64,000 bases of DNA from CAZXEU01 sp964639665 (GTDB lineage Bacteria; Bacteroidota; Rhodothermia; Rhodothermales; Bin80), in NCBI GenBank assembly GCA_964639665.1, contig CAZXEU010000045.1, positions 21,630 to 85,629 on the forward strand, in the 5' to 3' direction. The position numbers and the translations under genes are program-made. Below the pieces are notes generated by a model that was given only the letters and a program-made list of their open reading frames with translations, did no database searches and was not told the DNA's origin. This document shows positions 17,715 through 26,305 of this stretch, in pieces (position 1 is the first letter of the stretch; each line of letters opens with the position of its first letter).

Positions 17715-18440
17715 ATGTCCAGAACCATCCTGATTACCGGTGCCAGCACGGGCATAGGGGCAGCCACAGCGCTGCGACTCGCCCGTGGCAACAGGCTGCT
17801 GCTCCACCATCATCAGACGCCCATTGACCCCGTGGCGAAAGTCGTCCGTGAAAAGGGCGGCGAGGCCTGGGGCCTCAGGGCCGACCTATCAGCAGAGTCC
17901 GGTTGCCACAAGCTGATGGACGCCGTGCGCGATCATGCGGAATCGCTGGATGTCCTGGTCAATAATGCCGGTGCTTTGCTCGAGCGTCACAGTGTCGAAA
18001 CGGTCCGCTGGGAATTGATGGAGAGGATTTTCTCGCTGAACACGTTTTCGGCGATGCTGCTGACGCGGCTGGCCGTGCCGCTGCTTCTTCGCGGCACGAG
18101 TCCGTGCATCGTCAACGTTACTTCCGTGGCCGCGCGAAACGGTGCGCCGACCGCCACACTCTACGGTGCAGCAAAAGGCGCCCTCGACTCCTTTACGCGC
18201 GGCTCCGCCAGGGAGCTGGCTCCGCGGATCAGGGTAAATGCCGTAGCTCCGGGGATAATCCTGACACCGTTCCACGAGAGATATACCTCGCCCGAACGCC
18301 TGGATGCGATGCTTGCCAGTACCCCGCTGGGCGAACACGGCGAAAGCGAACACATTGCCGACGCCGTAGCATTCCTGATAAAGAACACGTTCGTAACCGG
18401 CGAAACTGTCGACGTAAACGGCGGCCTGTTCATGCGTTAG
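17715..18440 (+). CDS. Short-chain dehydrogenase/reductase (SDR)
   Basis: A 241-residue classical SDR. The cofactor motif TGASTGIG is at residues 8-15, NNAG at 83-86, and the catalytic triad is Ser137, Tyr150 and Lys154 (YGAAK). RVNAVAPG and the C-terminal VTGETVDVNGG are standard. It is NAD(P)-dependent and cytoplasmic. Substrate is not deducible; no operon partner lies on the same strand within 150 nt on either side. Confidence 0.92.
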   Translation: MSRTILITGASTGIGAATALRLARGNRLLLHHHQTPIDPVAKVVREKGGEAWGLRADLSAESGCHKLMDAVRDHAESLDVLVNNAGALLERHSVETVRWELMERIFSLNTFSAMLLTRLAVPLLLRGTSPCIVNVTSVAARNGAPTATLYGAAKGALDSFTRGSARELAPRIRVNAVAPGIILTPFHERYTSPERLDAMLASTPLGEHGESEHIADAVAFLIKNTFVTGETVDVNGGLFMR

Positions 18441-18668
18441 GCCGGCAGCATCGGCAAACAGTGCACGTTCGTGTTCCGCGCTGCCCGGAAACAGATCACG
18501 GGCGCGCGTGTCCAGCCGAGCACACAATCCCCGTCGCGGGGCGACCGGGGCTCTGACGGCCGAATATGCGACTCCTCGCTCCGCAGCGGCGGCGGCCCAT
18601 CGCACCCTTCAGGCAACGAATCAGGCGTGAAAGCAGCCTTGTTCGCAACTGGCGCAGAAGCTGCCCGG

Positions 18669-19262
18669 CTACTCGGCGACCGTAAACGGGGCCAGCATCA
18701 CGGCTGTGTCCCACATGAGTGCCAGCGTGCCCCCCGTCTCCGTAACGTCCACGAAGCCGATCGTGAACTGGTCCACAGACCTGTCAGCCTGCTCGACTGC
18801 CATCGGCATCCGTACCACATCCTTGTCGTCCGTGTAGTTGTAGGATCCCCACAGGCCATCTCCGGGGTCGCGGCCCGACTCCTTGGCCTCGTGCGAAGAA
18901 AGGATAAGCGTGGTTGCATCCTGGGACAACTCCACGAACAGGCTGTATTCTCCTGCCGGCAGCGCCTGATCTCCGAAGTGGAGAGCCGCCTCCGTCACGA
19001 AGCGGGTGGACTTGTTGGCACCGGCACGCCATACGGGCGCGCCGCCGGTGACCGTCGCTCCGCGCGACTCGCCCTCGCCGAAAATACCGGTCCGGCCACG
19101 CAGTATCGGCCGGCCGTAGTCCACCATGATCCACTTGCCCGAATCAAAATCCCCGAGTTGCGTGGCAGCCTCTCCCCTGGGTGAAGCAATTGGCTGGGCA
19201 GCGGCCATGTCGGCGAAAAGAAGCAGCCCTGCAAACGAGACTAGAAAAGAAAGCTGGCGCAT
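18669..19262 (-). CDS. Exported DUF2911 domain protein
   Basis: A 197-residue protein with a signal peptide (MRQLSFLVSFAGLLLFADMAAAQ) followed by a single DUF2911 domain: VDYGRPILRGRTGIFG, WRAGANKSTRFVTE, LPAGEYSLFVEL and VVRMPMAVEQ. The family is common in Bacteroidota and Gemmatimonadota and has no assigned function. The ATG at 19262 is preceded by GGGAGGA at a good spacing, which decides the start. Neighbouring genes point in mixed directions, so it is probably transcribed alone. Confidence 0.88.
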   Translation of the reverse strand: MRQLSFLVSFAGLLLFADMAAAQPIASPRGEAATQLGDFDSGKWIMVDYGRPILRGRTGIFGEGESRGATVTGGAPVWRAGANKSTRFVTEAALHFGDQALPAGEYSLFVELSQDATTLILSSHEAKESGRDPGDGLWGSYNYTDDKDVVRMPMAVEQADRSVDQFTIGFVDVTETGGTLALMWDTAVMLAPFTVAE

Positions 19263-19381
19263 GGAATGTCCTCCCTGGTTTCTGATAGCGGGACGTGGAT
19301 ATTCCCTTGTGTTCACGGAGTTCCTTGGGCGTAAATGAGGGCTCAGGCCAGCGCTCGCATGCGCGCCCGCCCAACTACCTC

Positions 19382-20665
19382 CTACCTCGCATCGTGCCTG
19401 AATACCTCGCCGTCCTTCATGACAAAGGACACCTCGCGCAGCGCGGCGAGATCCGCGAGCGGGTTACCCGGCATGGCGATAATATCGGCTGCAAGCCCTT
19501 CCCGTATGGCTCCGCGCTCACCAGCGAGCCCCATGACTTCGGCCGCGTTCGTGGTCATCATTTTCAAGGCGTATACCGGCGGCAGCCCTGCTTCCTCGAA
19601 ATTGTCCAGGTATTTCAGCGTGAGGCCTCCCCTGTCTTCCCCATCCATGACATACACGACATCGGAGCCGAAAGCCATGGGCACATCAAGCCTGTAGGCC
19701 CGGCGCAGCCGGTCAATGAACTGTGCATGCAGACTTTCTGCCTCCGCCTCTGAAGTGCCATGAAAGGTCTGCATTATGGCCTCAACCGTGAATTCCGTGC
19801 CGACCAGATAGACATGGTTGTCCCGGGCCATCGCGAGAGCCTCGTCCGACATGTTGGTCCCGTGCTCGATAGAGGCCACGCCAGCAGCTATCGCATTGCG
19901 GGCCCCCTGTTCGGTCCACGTGTGAGCCGCAACGAGGAGCCCTGCCTTGGCAGCTTCTTCTACCACAAATCGTATATCGTCCGTCGAATAGATATACGGC
20001 TGATCATCCACTACCAGCTTGATGAGCGTTGCTCCAAAGTGGATGTTCTCCCGGATGGCTTTCTTCAATTCATCCCGGGTATCGGCGTAGAAGTACTCGG
20101 GGCTGCCTAGATCCGGCTTGTCGTGCTGCAGCTGAAACTGGCCTCCGAATGGAGCGATGATGCGGCCTGCGTTCTGCATGGTGGGTCCCGGTACCAGGCC
20201 TTCTTCAATGGCCCGGCGAAGGTCTGTGTCGGCGTAGTTGCCGCCGTTACCAATATCCCGGATGGTCGTAAAGCCGGCTCGCAGCATGGCCTGCGCATTG
20301 GCGACACCCTGAATGGCCCGGTAACCCGTGGGATCAAGCAGGCTCGTGAAGAAGAAATTGCCTGCATCGCGCTCGTGCCTGACATTGAGGCACATGTGCG
20401 TGTGCGCATCAAAGAGTCCGGGCATCACGGCATGGTCGCTCAGATCGAATACTGTTGCATCCGGCGGCACAGGGATCCTGGAGCCCACGGCTGTGATGCG
20501 GCCATGCTCAATCACTATGGTCTGGTCTTCCAGTACTTCACCTGCGGCCGGATCCACCAGGCGGCCGGCCAGAATCACAGATGCCTGCCCGCGTACGTCA
20601 GCGGCGCCGGCCAGAAGCAGGATCGGGCAGAGCAGGGAAATCAGGCGAGGCTTGCGGCTATGCAT
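19382..20665 (-). CDS. Exported amidohydrolase family metallohydrolase
   Basis: A 427-residue amidohydrolase with a signal peptide (MHSRKPRLISLLCPILLLAGAADVRGQ). Metal-site motifs in order are HTH in FDAHTHMCL, Lys in ATLIKLVVD (possible carboxylated Lys), His in AAHTWTEQG, His in SIEHGTNM and Asp in FGSDVVYVMDG. The C-terminal ADIIAMPGNPLADL is the usual return to the small beta-sandwich. It resembles imidazolonepropionase-like and prolidase-like exported hydrolases. The ATG at 20665 is chosen because the upstream open frame lacks coding character. Substrate unknown. Confidence 0.9.
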   Translation of the reverse strand: MHSRKPRLISLLCPILLLAGAADVRGQASVILAGRLVDPAAGEVLEDQTIVIEHGRITAVGSRIPVPPDATVFDLSDHAVMPGLFDAHTHMCLNVRHERDAGNFFFTSLLDPTGYRAIQGVANAQAMLRAGFTTIRDIGNGGNYADTDLRRAIEEGLVPGPTMQNAGRIIAPFGGQFQLQHDKPDLGSPEYFYADTRDELKKAIRENIHFGATLIKLVVDDQPYIYSTDDIRFVVEEAAKAGLLVAAHTWTEQGARNAIAAGVASIEHGTNMSDEALAMARDNHVYLVGTEFTVEAIMQTFHGTSEAEAESLHAQFIDRLRRAYRLDVPMAFGSDVVYVMDGEDRGGLTLKYLDNFEEAGLPPVYALKMMTTNAAEVMGLAGERGAIREGLAADIIAMPGNPLADLAALREVSFVMKDGEVFRHDAR

Positions 20666-20816
20666 TGGGAATCTGGATTGGATCGCGATAGTCGGGTGCG
20701 GATCAAGGTAGGCCAAGCTCGCACCAACTGCACGCGCACGGCAGCGCCGGCCAGACCGGTACTTTGCCGCGGGATCCGGGCCCGTGGCCTGCAGAGGCCT
20801 TGCCAGGTCAGGGGTC

Positions 20817-21713
20817 CTAATCCTTGCGGGCCGATATGGGCTGCCTGGCGGGCGGGTCATAGAGCAGAGGAAAGAACCGTCCTTGCATGGTTTCTCCCCG
20901 CGGGACGACGGGCACGCCTTTCAGGAGCGGTGCATCGCTGTCTGATCGGACGCCGTCGCGAAAGACGTTGAGAACCGTTGCACGCCGGGGCCGGTCTGTC
21001 CGGTTTGCGAACGATCCGTGTACAAGATGCGGGTGATGAAAGGTGGCCTCTCCTGCCCGCAGCGGTACCGCAACGGGCTTGAAGGCTGCCCGCTGCTCGT
21101 CCGTCAGGACGGCCTCGATGGCGTCCATGTCCGTGGCCAGTCCGGTGATCGGGAGCAGCTTCCAGTGGTGGCTTCCGGGCACGTAGTGCAGACACCCGTT
21201 TTCCGGAGTTGCGTCATCCAGCCCGATCCAGCACGTCAGGTGGCGCATCGGCCTGGTGCGCGTCCAGTACGAGTAGTCCTGGTGCCAGGCCACCACACCT
21301 CCATGACGAGCCGGCTTGCAGAAGAGCTGGTCATGCCAGAATCGAACGGCGCCTCCTACCAGCTGGCTTGCCGGCACAGCAAATGCCGGATTCCAGAGCA
21401 GATCGTGGAATGCTGGCCTTGTGCGCCAGGCTACAAGCGCGTGAAACAGCCGATTGTCCGGATCTCCGGACTCGTTGATGTGATATTCGTGCCACAAATC
21501 ACTTCCTCGGTGTCCCGGCTTCATCAAGTCCGCCAGCTCAAGCCTCAGGGCCGCCACCTGTTCGCCTGAAAGCACGCGGACGCCCGCCAGGTATCCGTTC
21601 TCCCGGTATGAGGCTACCTGCGCGTCGCTGAGCAGGTAGTGCTGAACGCCCTGTGACGGGCCTTCAAAAAGCCCCGAAACGAATCCGTGGACGCGGGAAA
21701 GATCTTCGGCCAT
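20817..21713 (-). CDS. Phytanoyl-CoA dioxygenase (PhyH) family protein
   Basis: A 298-residue Fe(II)/2-oxoglutarate-dependent oxygenase. The iron facial triad is visible as H-x-D in [10 protein letters not shown] and a distal His in [12 protein letters not shown], with the 2-oxoglutarate-binding Arg probably just after (RRATVLNVF). No signal peptide. It starts 2 nt after the stop of the large heme/HEAT lipoprotein gene, so the two are co-transcribed. Bacterial members hydroxylate varied small molecules. Confidence 0.9.
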   Translation of the reverse strand: MAEDLSRVHGFVSGLFEGPSQGVQHYLLSDAQVASYRENGYLAGVRVLSGEQVAALRLELADLMKPGHRGSDLWHEYHINESGDPDNRLFHALVAWRTRPAFHDLLWNPAFAVPASQLVGGAVRFWHDQLFCKPARHGGVVAWHQDYSYWTRTRPMRHLTCWIGLDDATPENGCLHYVPGSHHWKLLPITGLATDMDAIEAVLTDEQRAAFKPVAVPLRAGEATFHHPHLVHGSFANRTDRPRRATVLNVFRDGVRSDSDAPLLKGVPVVPRGETMQGRFFPLLYDPPARQPISARKD

Positions 21714-21715
21714 GA

Positions 21716-24715
21716 CTATCTGAGTGAATGGAGGTACGTTACGACATCAACCAGGTCCTCGCGGGACATCAGCGGTGTGAGATCCGGCATGAGAGACTGC
21801 TCAAGCCGCTCCGACGTCAATACTTCCGTTCGGGCAATCGTTCGCTCGAGGCCCGGTGCCATGCGCAGCACCACATGATCAGGGCCTGCACCTACTTCAT
21901 AGCCCGTCACCTGAGCTCCGTCCAGAAGCGTGAGTCTGAGCCCCTCGTAGCCGTAACTGATGCCCGCCGCCGGGTGCAGTATCGCCACAAACAAGGCCTC
22001 CTCGGTCAGTTTTGATCCGATGCCGGACAGGCTTGGCCCGAAGGTCGAGACACCGTGGCATTCATTGCAGAAAGTGGCGTACACAACCTCTCCGCGCTCG
22101 GCATTGCCGGCCGCAGCGACGAGAGAGCGCAATGGCGGCAGGGGCCGGGCATTTCGGTCAGTAGGCAGGCCCAGCAGCTGTTCTGCTTCCCTTCTCACTT
22201 CCACGGACCAAACGTTCAGAAGAACGCTCGCCGCGCTGGATGCCAGTGGTTCAGGCAGGCGGCCGTTCCGCGCCAGGCCCAGCAACCGCTGCTGGCCTGC
22301 AGCCGAACGCGCAAGCGCTCGCGTGGCCTGGCGGCGCACATCTGCGGCATACTCCTCGGACAACATGATCTCTTCCAGCAGTTGCTGCGCAGCAGGCAGG
22401 CCGATGCCTTGAAGAAGACGCACTACGGAGGCCGTCTGACCTTCCGCAATGGCCTCCCTGAACGGATCTGGGCCGCGAAGCGCAAGAAGCGCGCGGGCAG
22501 CGCGTTGCTCCAGCTCCGGCGTGGCCCCGCCAAAGGCCATCGCATGCAGCTCGCCCGCAGAACCCCCATTCCCGAAGCGTTCCACCAGGTCGAGAAACGC
22601 CGGGCTGCCCGCGTTCAGGTGCAGGGCCTCGGCAAGCAGCACAGTGTCAACGGGTATAGCCGCCAGATGCCGTAGCGCCCGGTGGAGTTGCGCAGCGCGG
22701 TCTACCCGCACACCCACCAGGACATCCTGCAGGAGCGCGTGCTTCTCCGGGCCTCCGTGGAAGTCGAACGCACGAAAATACCGATCTCGCTCGGACATAT
22801 TCCGCGTGGTATCGCTTGCCAGCCGGGCAAGAAAGGGCAGCGCCCTGGTCGTGCGGGCCCGCCAGATTATATCCCGTCCCGCGGGCGTGTCCCACTCCTC
22901 TTGCGTTTCCAGCCACGCGGGAAAAAACCGATCCCACTGGCCCTCTGCCCCGATGCCCAGCGCCTCCAGGTACCACCGATCCGATCCATCGTGTCGTTCA
23001 GCCAGATCCGCCCAGGCCCGCGCGGCCTCAGGGTGGGGACTCCCCCGCAGCGCAAGTGCCGCTTCACGCCGAACGCGTGCGGACGTATCCCGCGCTTGCT
23101 CCGCTGCCAGCGGCGCCATTGCGATGCCCAGACTTCTGGCAACGCGCAAGGCGGTTGCCCTGAGATCGGGGTCAGGATCCCTCAGGGCATCTTCCAGGTG
23201 GCTTTTTCGAAGCCTGCCCAGCAGCCAGAGCGCCCGTGCCCGGCGGCGGGAATCCCCATTTTCCCATAATTCAACAAGTGCTTCTTCGGCTCCGGCACCC
23301 CATTCCTCCAGAGAGAGAAAGGCCTGCGCCTGCGCATCCATATTGGGATTTGCAAGCGCCCGCACAGCGGCTTCCGGCGTTTGGTATGCCGGCGCGGCCA
23401 CTTCATACTTCGAATCGGGCGGTGCCACGCGGTAAATGCGCCCCCGCTGCTGATCCACGGCCTGATTGCCGCCGACCGTTGCATCATACCAGTCCGCCAC
23501 AAACAGGGAGCCATCAGGTGCCACGGCTACATCGGATGGTCTAAACCACTGGTCACGCGGGCTTCGCAGGATATCAACCACCCTAGCCCGATAGCCCGCC
23601 CCGCTAACGGTCAACGGATATGCCCTGACTACGCCGGGAGATGCGTCCGCATGTATCAATTGGCCCCGAAATGGCTCCGGCAGCAGCTCGCCCTCGTAGA
23701 CCGCTATGCCGGCTGGAGATCCTGCGCCGGTTATGAGCACATTAGGCACGACGCCCGGATCCCGCTGGTGCCAGTGCCGCGCAGGGATCTCGTCGTGCAT
23801 GCCGGTTCTGGGCATTCTCCAGTGGGCACCCGTTACTTCGTCGAGGTACCCGAAATTGCCTCCTTCCATCACATAGACAATGCGCGCAGCACGGTTGCCG
23901 TCATCGTCGTTGTCGCTCTGCCACATCATGCCGTAGGCATCCACGGCCACTTCGTAGCTGTTGCGAAAGTTGTGGGCGAGCACTTCCACGTTCGAACCAT
24001 CAACTGCGGACCGGAATACCATGCCTTCACGGTAAAGGCGGCCGGAAGCGATGACGGAACCTGTAGCACTTGCTGCCACCGGCCTCCCGTCGGAATCCAT
24101 CAGCTGGCGACCCGCATTGCCGTAGTTGAAGTAGAGCTTCCCGTCCGGCCCGAACACGAAGGCATGGACGCCGTGGTCATCCTGCAGGCCGCCAATCCCC
24201 GTAAACAGCGTGTCCTTGCTGTCAGGACGGTCATCACCGTCATTGTCCGTGAAGACGAATACATGCGGGCTGCTGGACACCAGAACCCGGTTTCCGTAGA
24301 CCAGTATCCCCAGCGCCGCGTCTATGTCGCTTCCCTGGTAGTAGACAACGCGTCTGTCTGCCGCGCCGTCGCCATCCTCGTCTTCCAGAATCACGATCCG
24401 GTCTCCCATTTCCTGGACCGCGTGATGGGGATTGTAGTCCGGCCTGTAGTTTACGGCCTCGCATACCCAGACCCTTCCGCGGTCATCGATGGCCAGATTG
24501 GTCGGGTTTACAATCATCGGCTCGGCGGCAAAAAGCGTGGCCGCAAGGCCGTCTGCTACCTCCAGATTCTCCAGGGCGAATTCGGGCGCCCTTCTCGGGT
24601 CATCCGACCCGAGGTCCACGTCCGGCAGGCTGCGGCCGCAGCCCGCGCACAGTGACACCAGCATTACCGCAAGGGAAAAGCAGATGTAGGGCCGCTTGTC
24701 GCAGGGGACCGCCAT
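21716..24715 (-). CDS. Large lipoprotein: membrane-bound dehydrogenase-like propeller + HEAT repeats + c-type heme domain
   Basis: A 999-residue lipoprotein. The ATG at 24715 gives a signal peptide ending in LCAGC (Cys26). About residues 50-470 form a sugar-dehydrogenase-like propeller ([43 protein letters not shown]). HEAT-like helical repeats cover about 490-850. A cytochrome c domain follows, with CNECH near residue 880 and [17 protein letters not shown] at the end. This architecture is characteristic of Planctomycetes/Verrucomicrobia and some FCB bacteria and suggests a periplasmic dehydrogenase with its own electron outlet. The upstream in-frame extension to 24835 looks non-coding. Substrate unknown. 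Confidence 0.87.
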   Translation of the reverse strand: MAVPCDKRPYICFSLAVMLVSLCAGCGRSLPDVDLGSDDPRRAPEFALENLEVADGLAATLFAAEPMIVNPTNLAIDDRGRVWVCEAVNYRPDYNPHHAVQEMGDRIVILEDEDGDGAADRRVVYYQGSDIDAALGILVYGNRVLVSSSPHVFVFTDNDGDDRPDSKDTLFTGIGGLQDDHGVHAFVFGPDGKLYFNYGNAGRQLMDSDGRPVAASATGSVIASGRLYREGMVFRSAVDGSNVEVLAHNFRNSYEVAVDAYGMMWQSDNDDDGNRAARIVYVMEGGNFGYLDEVTGAHWRMPRTGMHDEIPARHWHQRDPGVVPNVLITGAGSPAGIAVYEGELLPEPFRGQLIHADASPGVVRAYPLTVSGAGYRARVVDILRSPRDQWFRPSDVAVAPDGSLFVADWYDATVGGNQAVDQQRGRIYRVAPPDSKYEVAAPAYQTPEAAVRALANPNMDAQAQAFLSLEEWGAGAEEALVELWENGDSRRRARALWLLGRLRKSHLEDALRDPDPDLRATALRVARSLGIAMAPLAAEQARDTSARVRREAALALRGSPHPEAARAWADLAERHDGSDRWYLEALGIGAEGQWDRFFPAWLETQEEWDTPAGRDIIWRARTTRALPFLARLASDTTRNMSERDRYFRAFDFHGGPEKHALLQDVLVGVRVDRAAQLHRALRHLAAIPVDTVLLAEALHLNAGSPAFLDLVERFGNGGSAGELHAMAFGGATPELEQRAARALLALRGPDPFREAIAEGQTASVVRLLQGIGLPAAQQLLEEIMLSEEYAADVRRQATRALARSAAGQQRLLGLARNGRLPEPLASSAASVLLNVWSVEVRREAEQLLGLPTDRNARPLPPLRSLVAAAGNAERGEVVYATFCNECHGVSTFGPSLSGIGSKLTEEALFVAILHPAAGISYGYEGLRLTLLDGAQVTGYEVGAGPDHVVLRMAPGLERTIARTEVLTSERLEQSLMPDLTPLMSREDLVDVVTYLHSLR

Positions 24716-24774
24716 CGGAGCCGGCGCCCGCAGTACGCCAAGACAGGCAATCGCCCGCCGGGCGGACGCGGCAG

Positions 24775-24803
24775 TTGCGAATTTCTTCACATTCAGGTAT
24801 CGT
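24775..24803 (+). promoter_or_regulatory. Sigma70-like promoter candidate for the MFS gene
   Basis: TTGCGA, 17 nt, TATCGT, ending 50 nt before the ATG at 24854. Each hexamer matches four of six consensus positions. It lies in the divergent gap between the heme/HEAT and MFS genes. Confidence 0.35.
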
Positions 24804-24853
24804 AAGGAGCGCCTCAACGGCCCTTTCATCACCACCCAAACCCCAATGCTACC

Positions 24854-26305
24854 ATGTCCGGTTCTGTCAAGCGTGACAAGCTATTCTACGGCAGTTGTCT
24901 GGCCCTCCTTACAACGGCGTTCGCGTTTACGGTTATTACCGGGATCGCATTCTCGGTAAAGCAGGAATTTACGCTCACGAATGCTCAGCTGGGCGTGTTT
25001 ACCGGCGTTTTCTTTATCGGCTTCACCATAAGCCAGGCAATCTTCTCGCCGCTTTGCGACATCATCGGTATGCGTGCCATCGTTCGCGGAGCTTTTGTCG
25101 GCCACATCTCCGGAGCGATCCTCATAATGGTCGCGCAAGGCTACGGCATGGCCGTGGCGGGCTCGCTTATGGCAGGCCTGGGCGCCGGGCTTGTCGAAGC
25201 CGGATGCAATCCGCTGGTGGCGGCGCTCTACCCGGACAACAAGACGCCCAAGCTGAACCACTTCCACATGTGGTTTCCGTACGGCAATTTGTTGGCAGCC
25301 ATAATCCTCACGCTCGTATTCGCGCAGCTTGGTATCGGCTGGCGCGGGCAATTGATGCTCATTCTGATTCCGGCACTCGCCTACGGTGCGATGATGCTCA
25401 TGGAGGCGTTTCCGCCAACCGAGGGTGTCAGCGCCGGCGTCTCCGTGGGAGAGTCATTCAAGGCGCTCTTTGCGCCCATCATGCTCATCATGATGCCAAT
25501 GATGCTTCTGACGGCTTCCATGGAGCTGCCTCCCAGCAGTTGGGTGCCGGCCGTATTGCAGGCTGGAGGCATAAACGGGCTCCTCGTGTTCGGATTCGTC
25601 TTCGGCATCATGGGCACGTTGCGCCTGTTGGCCGGCCCTGTCGTTCGCGCGCTTACGCCGACGGGGATACTTCTCGCGGGAGCAATCCTGGCCACGGTGG
25701 GCCTTTATCTCTTTAGCATGGCCGAGACCCTGATCATGGCCTTCGCCACCGCCGCCATCTGGGCGGTCGGCATCGCATACTTCTGGCCCACCATGCTCGG
25801 CTTCATTTCGGAGCGCAACCCCAAGAGCGGGGCCCTCGGTCTCGGCGTCATGGGCGCGGTAGGCATGCTGGCTTCCTTCCTGGTTACTCCGTGGCTGGGA
25901 GATATTGCGGACAGGGAAGGACACGGCCAGCTGCCGCTCTCCGAAACCGTGGCCGTATTCGACCAGGTCATGCGAGACTTTCCGGACATTGCAGAGACGG
26001 CGGGCGATCAAGCCGGCGACATTGAATTGACCATGGACGTCACCGATGCGGTCCTGGCCCAGTATGACGAGACCGGCTCCCTCCCGGAGGGTGAAACGGC
26101 CCAGGCCCTGCGTGAGATTATCAGAACCGGCGCCGATTCACCGGCCGTTGGGGACGCAGCTGCAATCCTGAACCCCGCCGATAACTATGGTGGCAGAAGG
26201 TCCTTCCGGACGCTGGCACCGGTCGGCATCATCCTCATTATCGTATTCGGCATCCTGTTCATTCGTGACCGGATGGCAGGGGGCTACAGGCCCGAGAAGC
26301 TTTAG
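24854..26305 (+). CDS. MFS transporter
   Basis: A 483-residue major facilitator with about 12 membrane helices, beginning near residue 12 (FYGSCLALLTTAFAFTVITG). The FIGFTISQAIFSPLCDIIGMR and LMAGLGAGLVEAGCNPLVAALYP stretches resemble the sugar/nucleoside-type MFS group. An unusual hydrophilic acidic stretch of about 100 residues (about 350-450) separates the last two helices. It is divergent from the heme/HEAT lipoprotein gene, and its stop overlaps that of the convergent FAD/Fe-S dehydrogenase by 4 nt. Substrate may be a sugar or sugar acid given the surroundings; that is inference. Confidence 0.88.
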   Translation: MSGSVKRDKLFYGSCLALLTTAFAFTVITGIAFSVKQEFTLTNAQLGVFTGVFFIGFTISQAIFSPLCDIIGMRAIVRGAFVGHISGAILIMVAQGYGMAVAGSLMAGLGAGLVEAGCNPLVAALYPDNKTPKLNHFHMWFPYGNLLAAIILTLVFAQLGIGWRGQLMLILIPALAYGAMMLMEAFPPTEGVSAGVSVGESFKALFAPIMLIMMPMMLLTASMELPPSSWVPAVLQAGGINGLLVFGFVFGIMGTLRLLAGPVVRALTPTGILLAGAILATVGLYLFSMAETLIMAFATAAIWAVGIAYFWPTMLGFISERNPKSGALGLGVMGAVGMLASFLVTPWLGDIADREGHGQLPLSETVAVFDQVMRDFPDIAETAGDQAGDIELTMDVTDAVLAQYDETGSLPEGETAQALREIIRTGADSPAVGDAAAILNPADNYGGRRSFRTLAPVGIILIIVFGILFIRDRMAGGYRPEKL

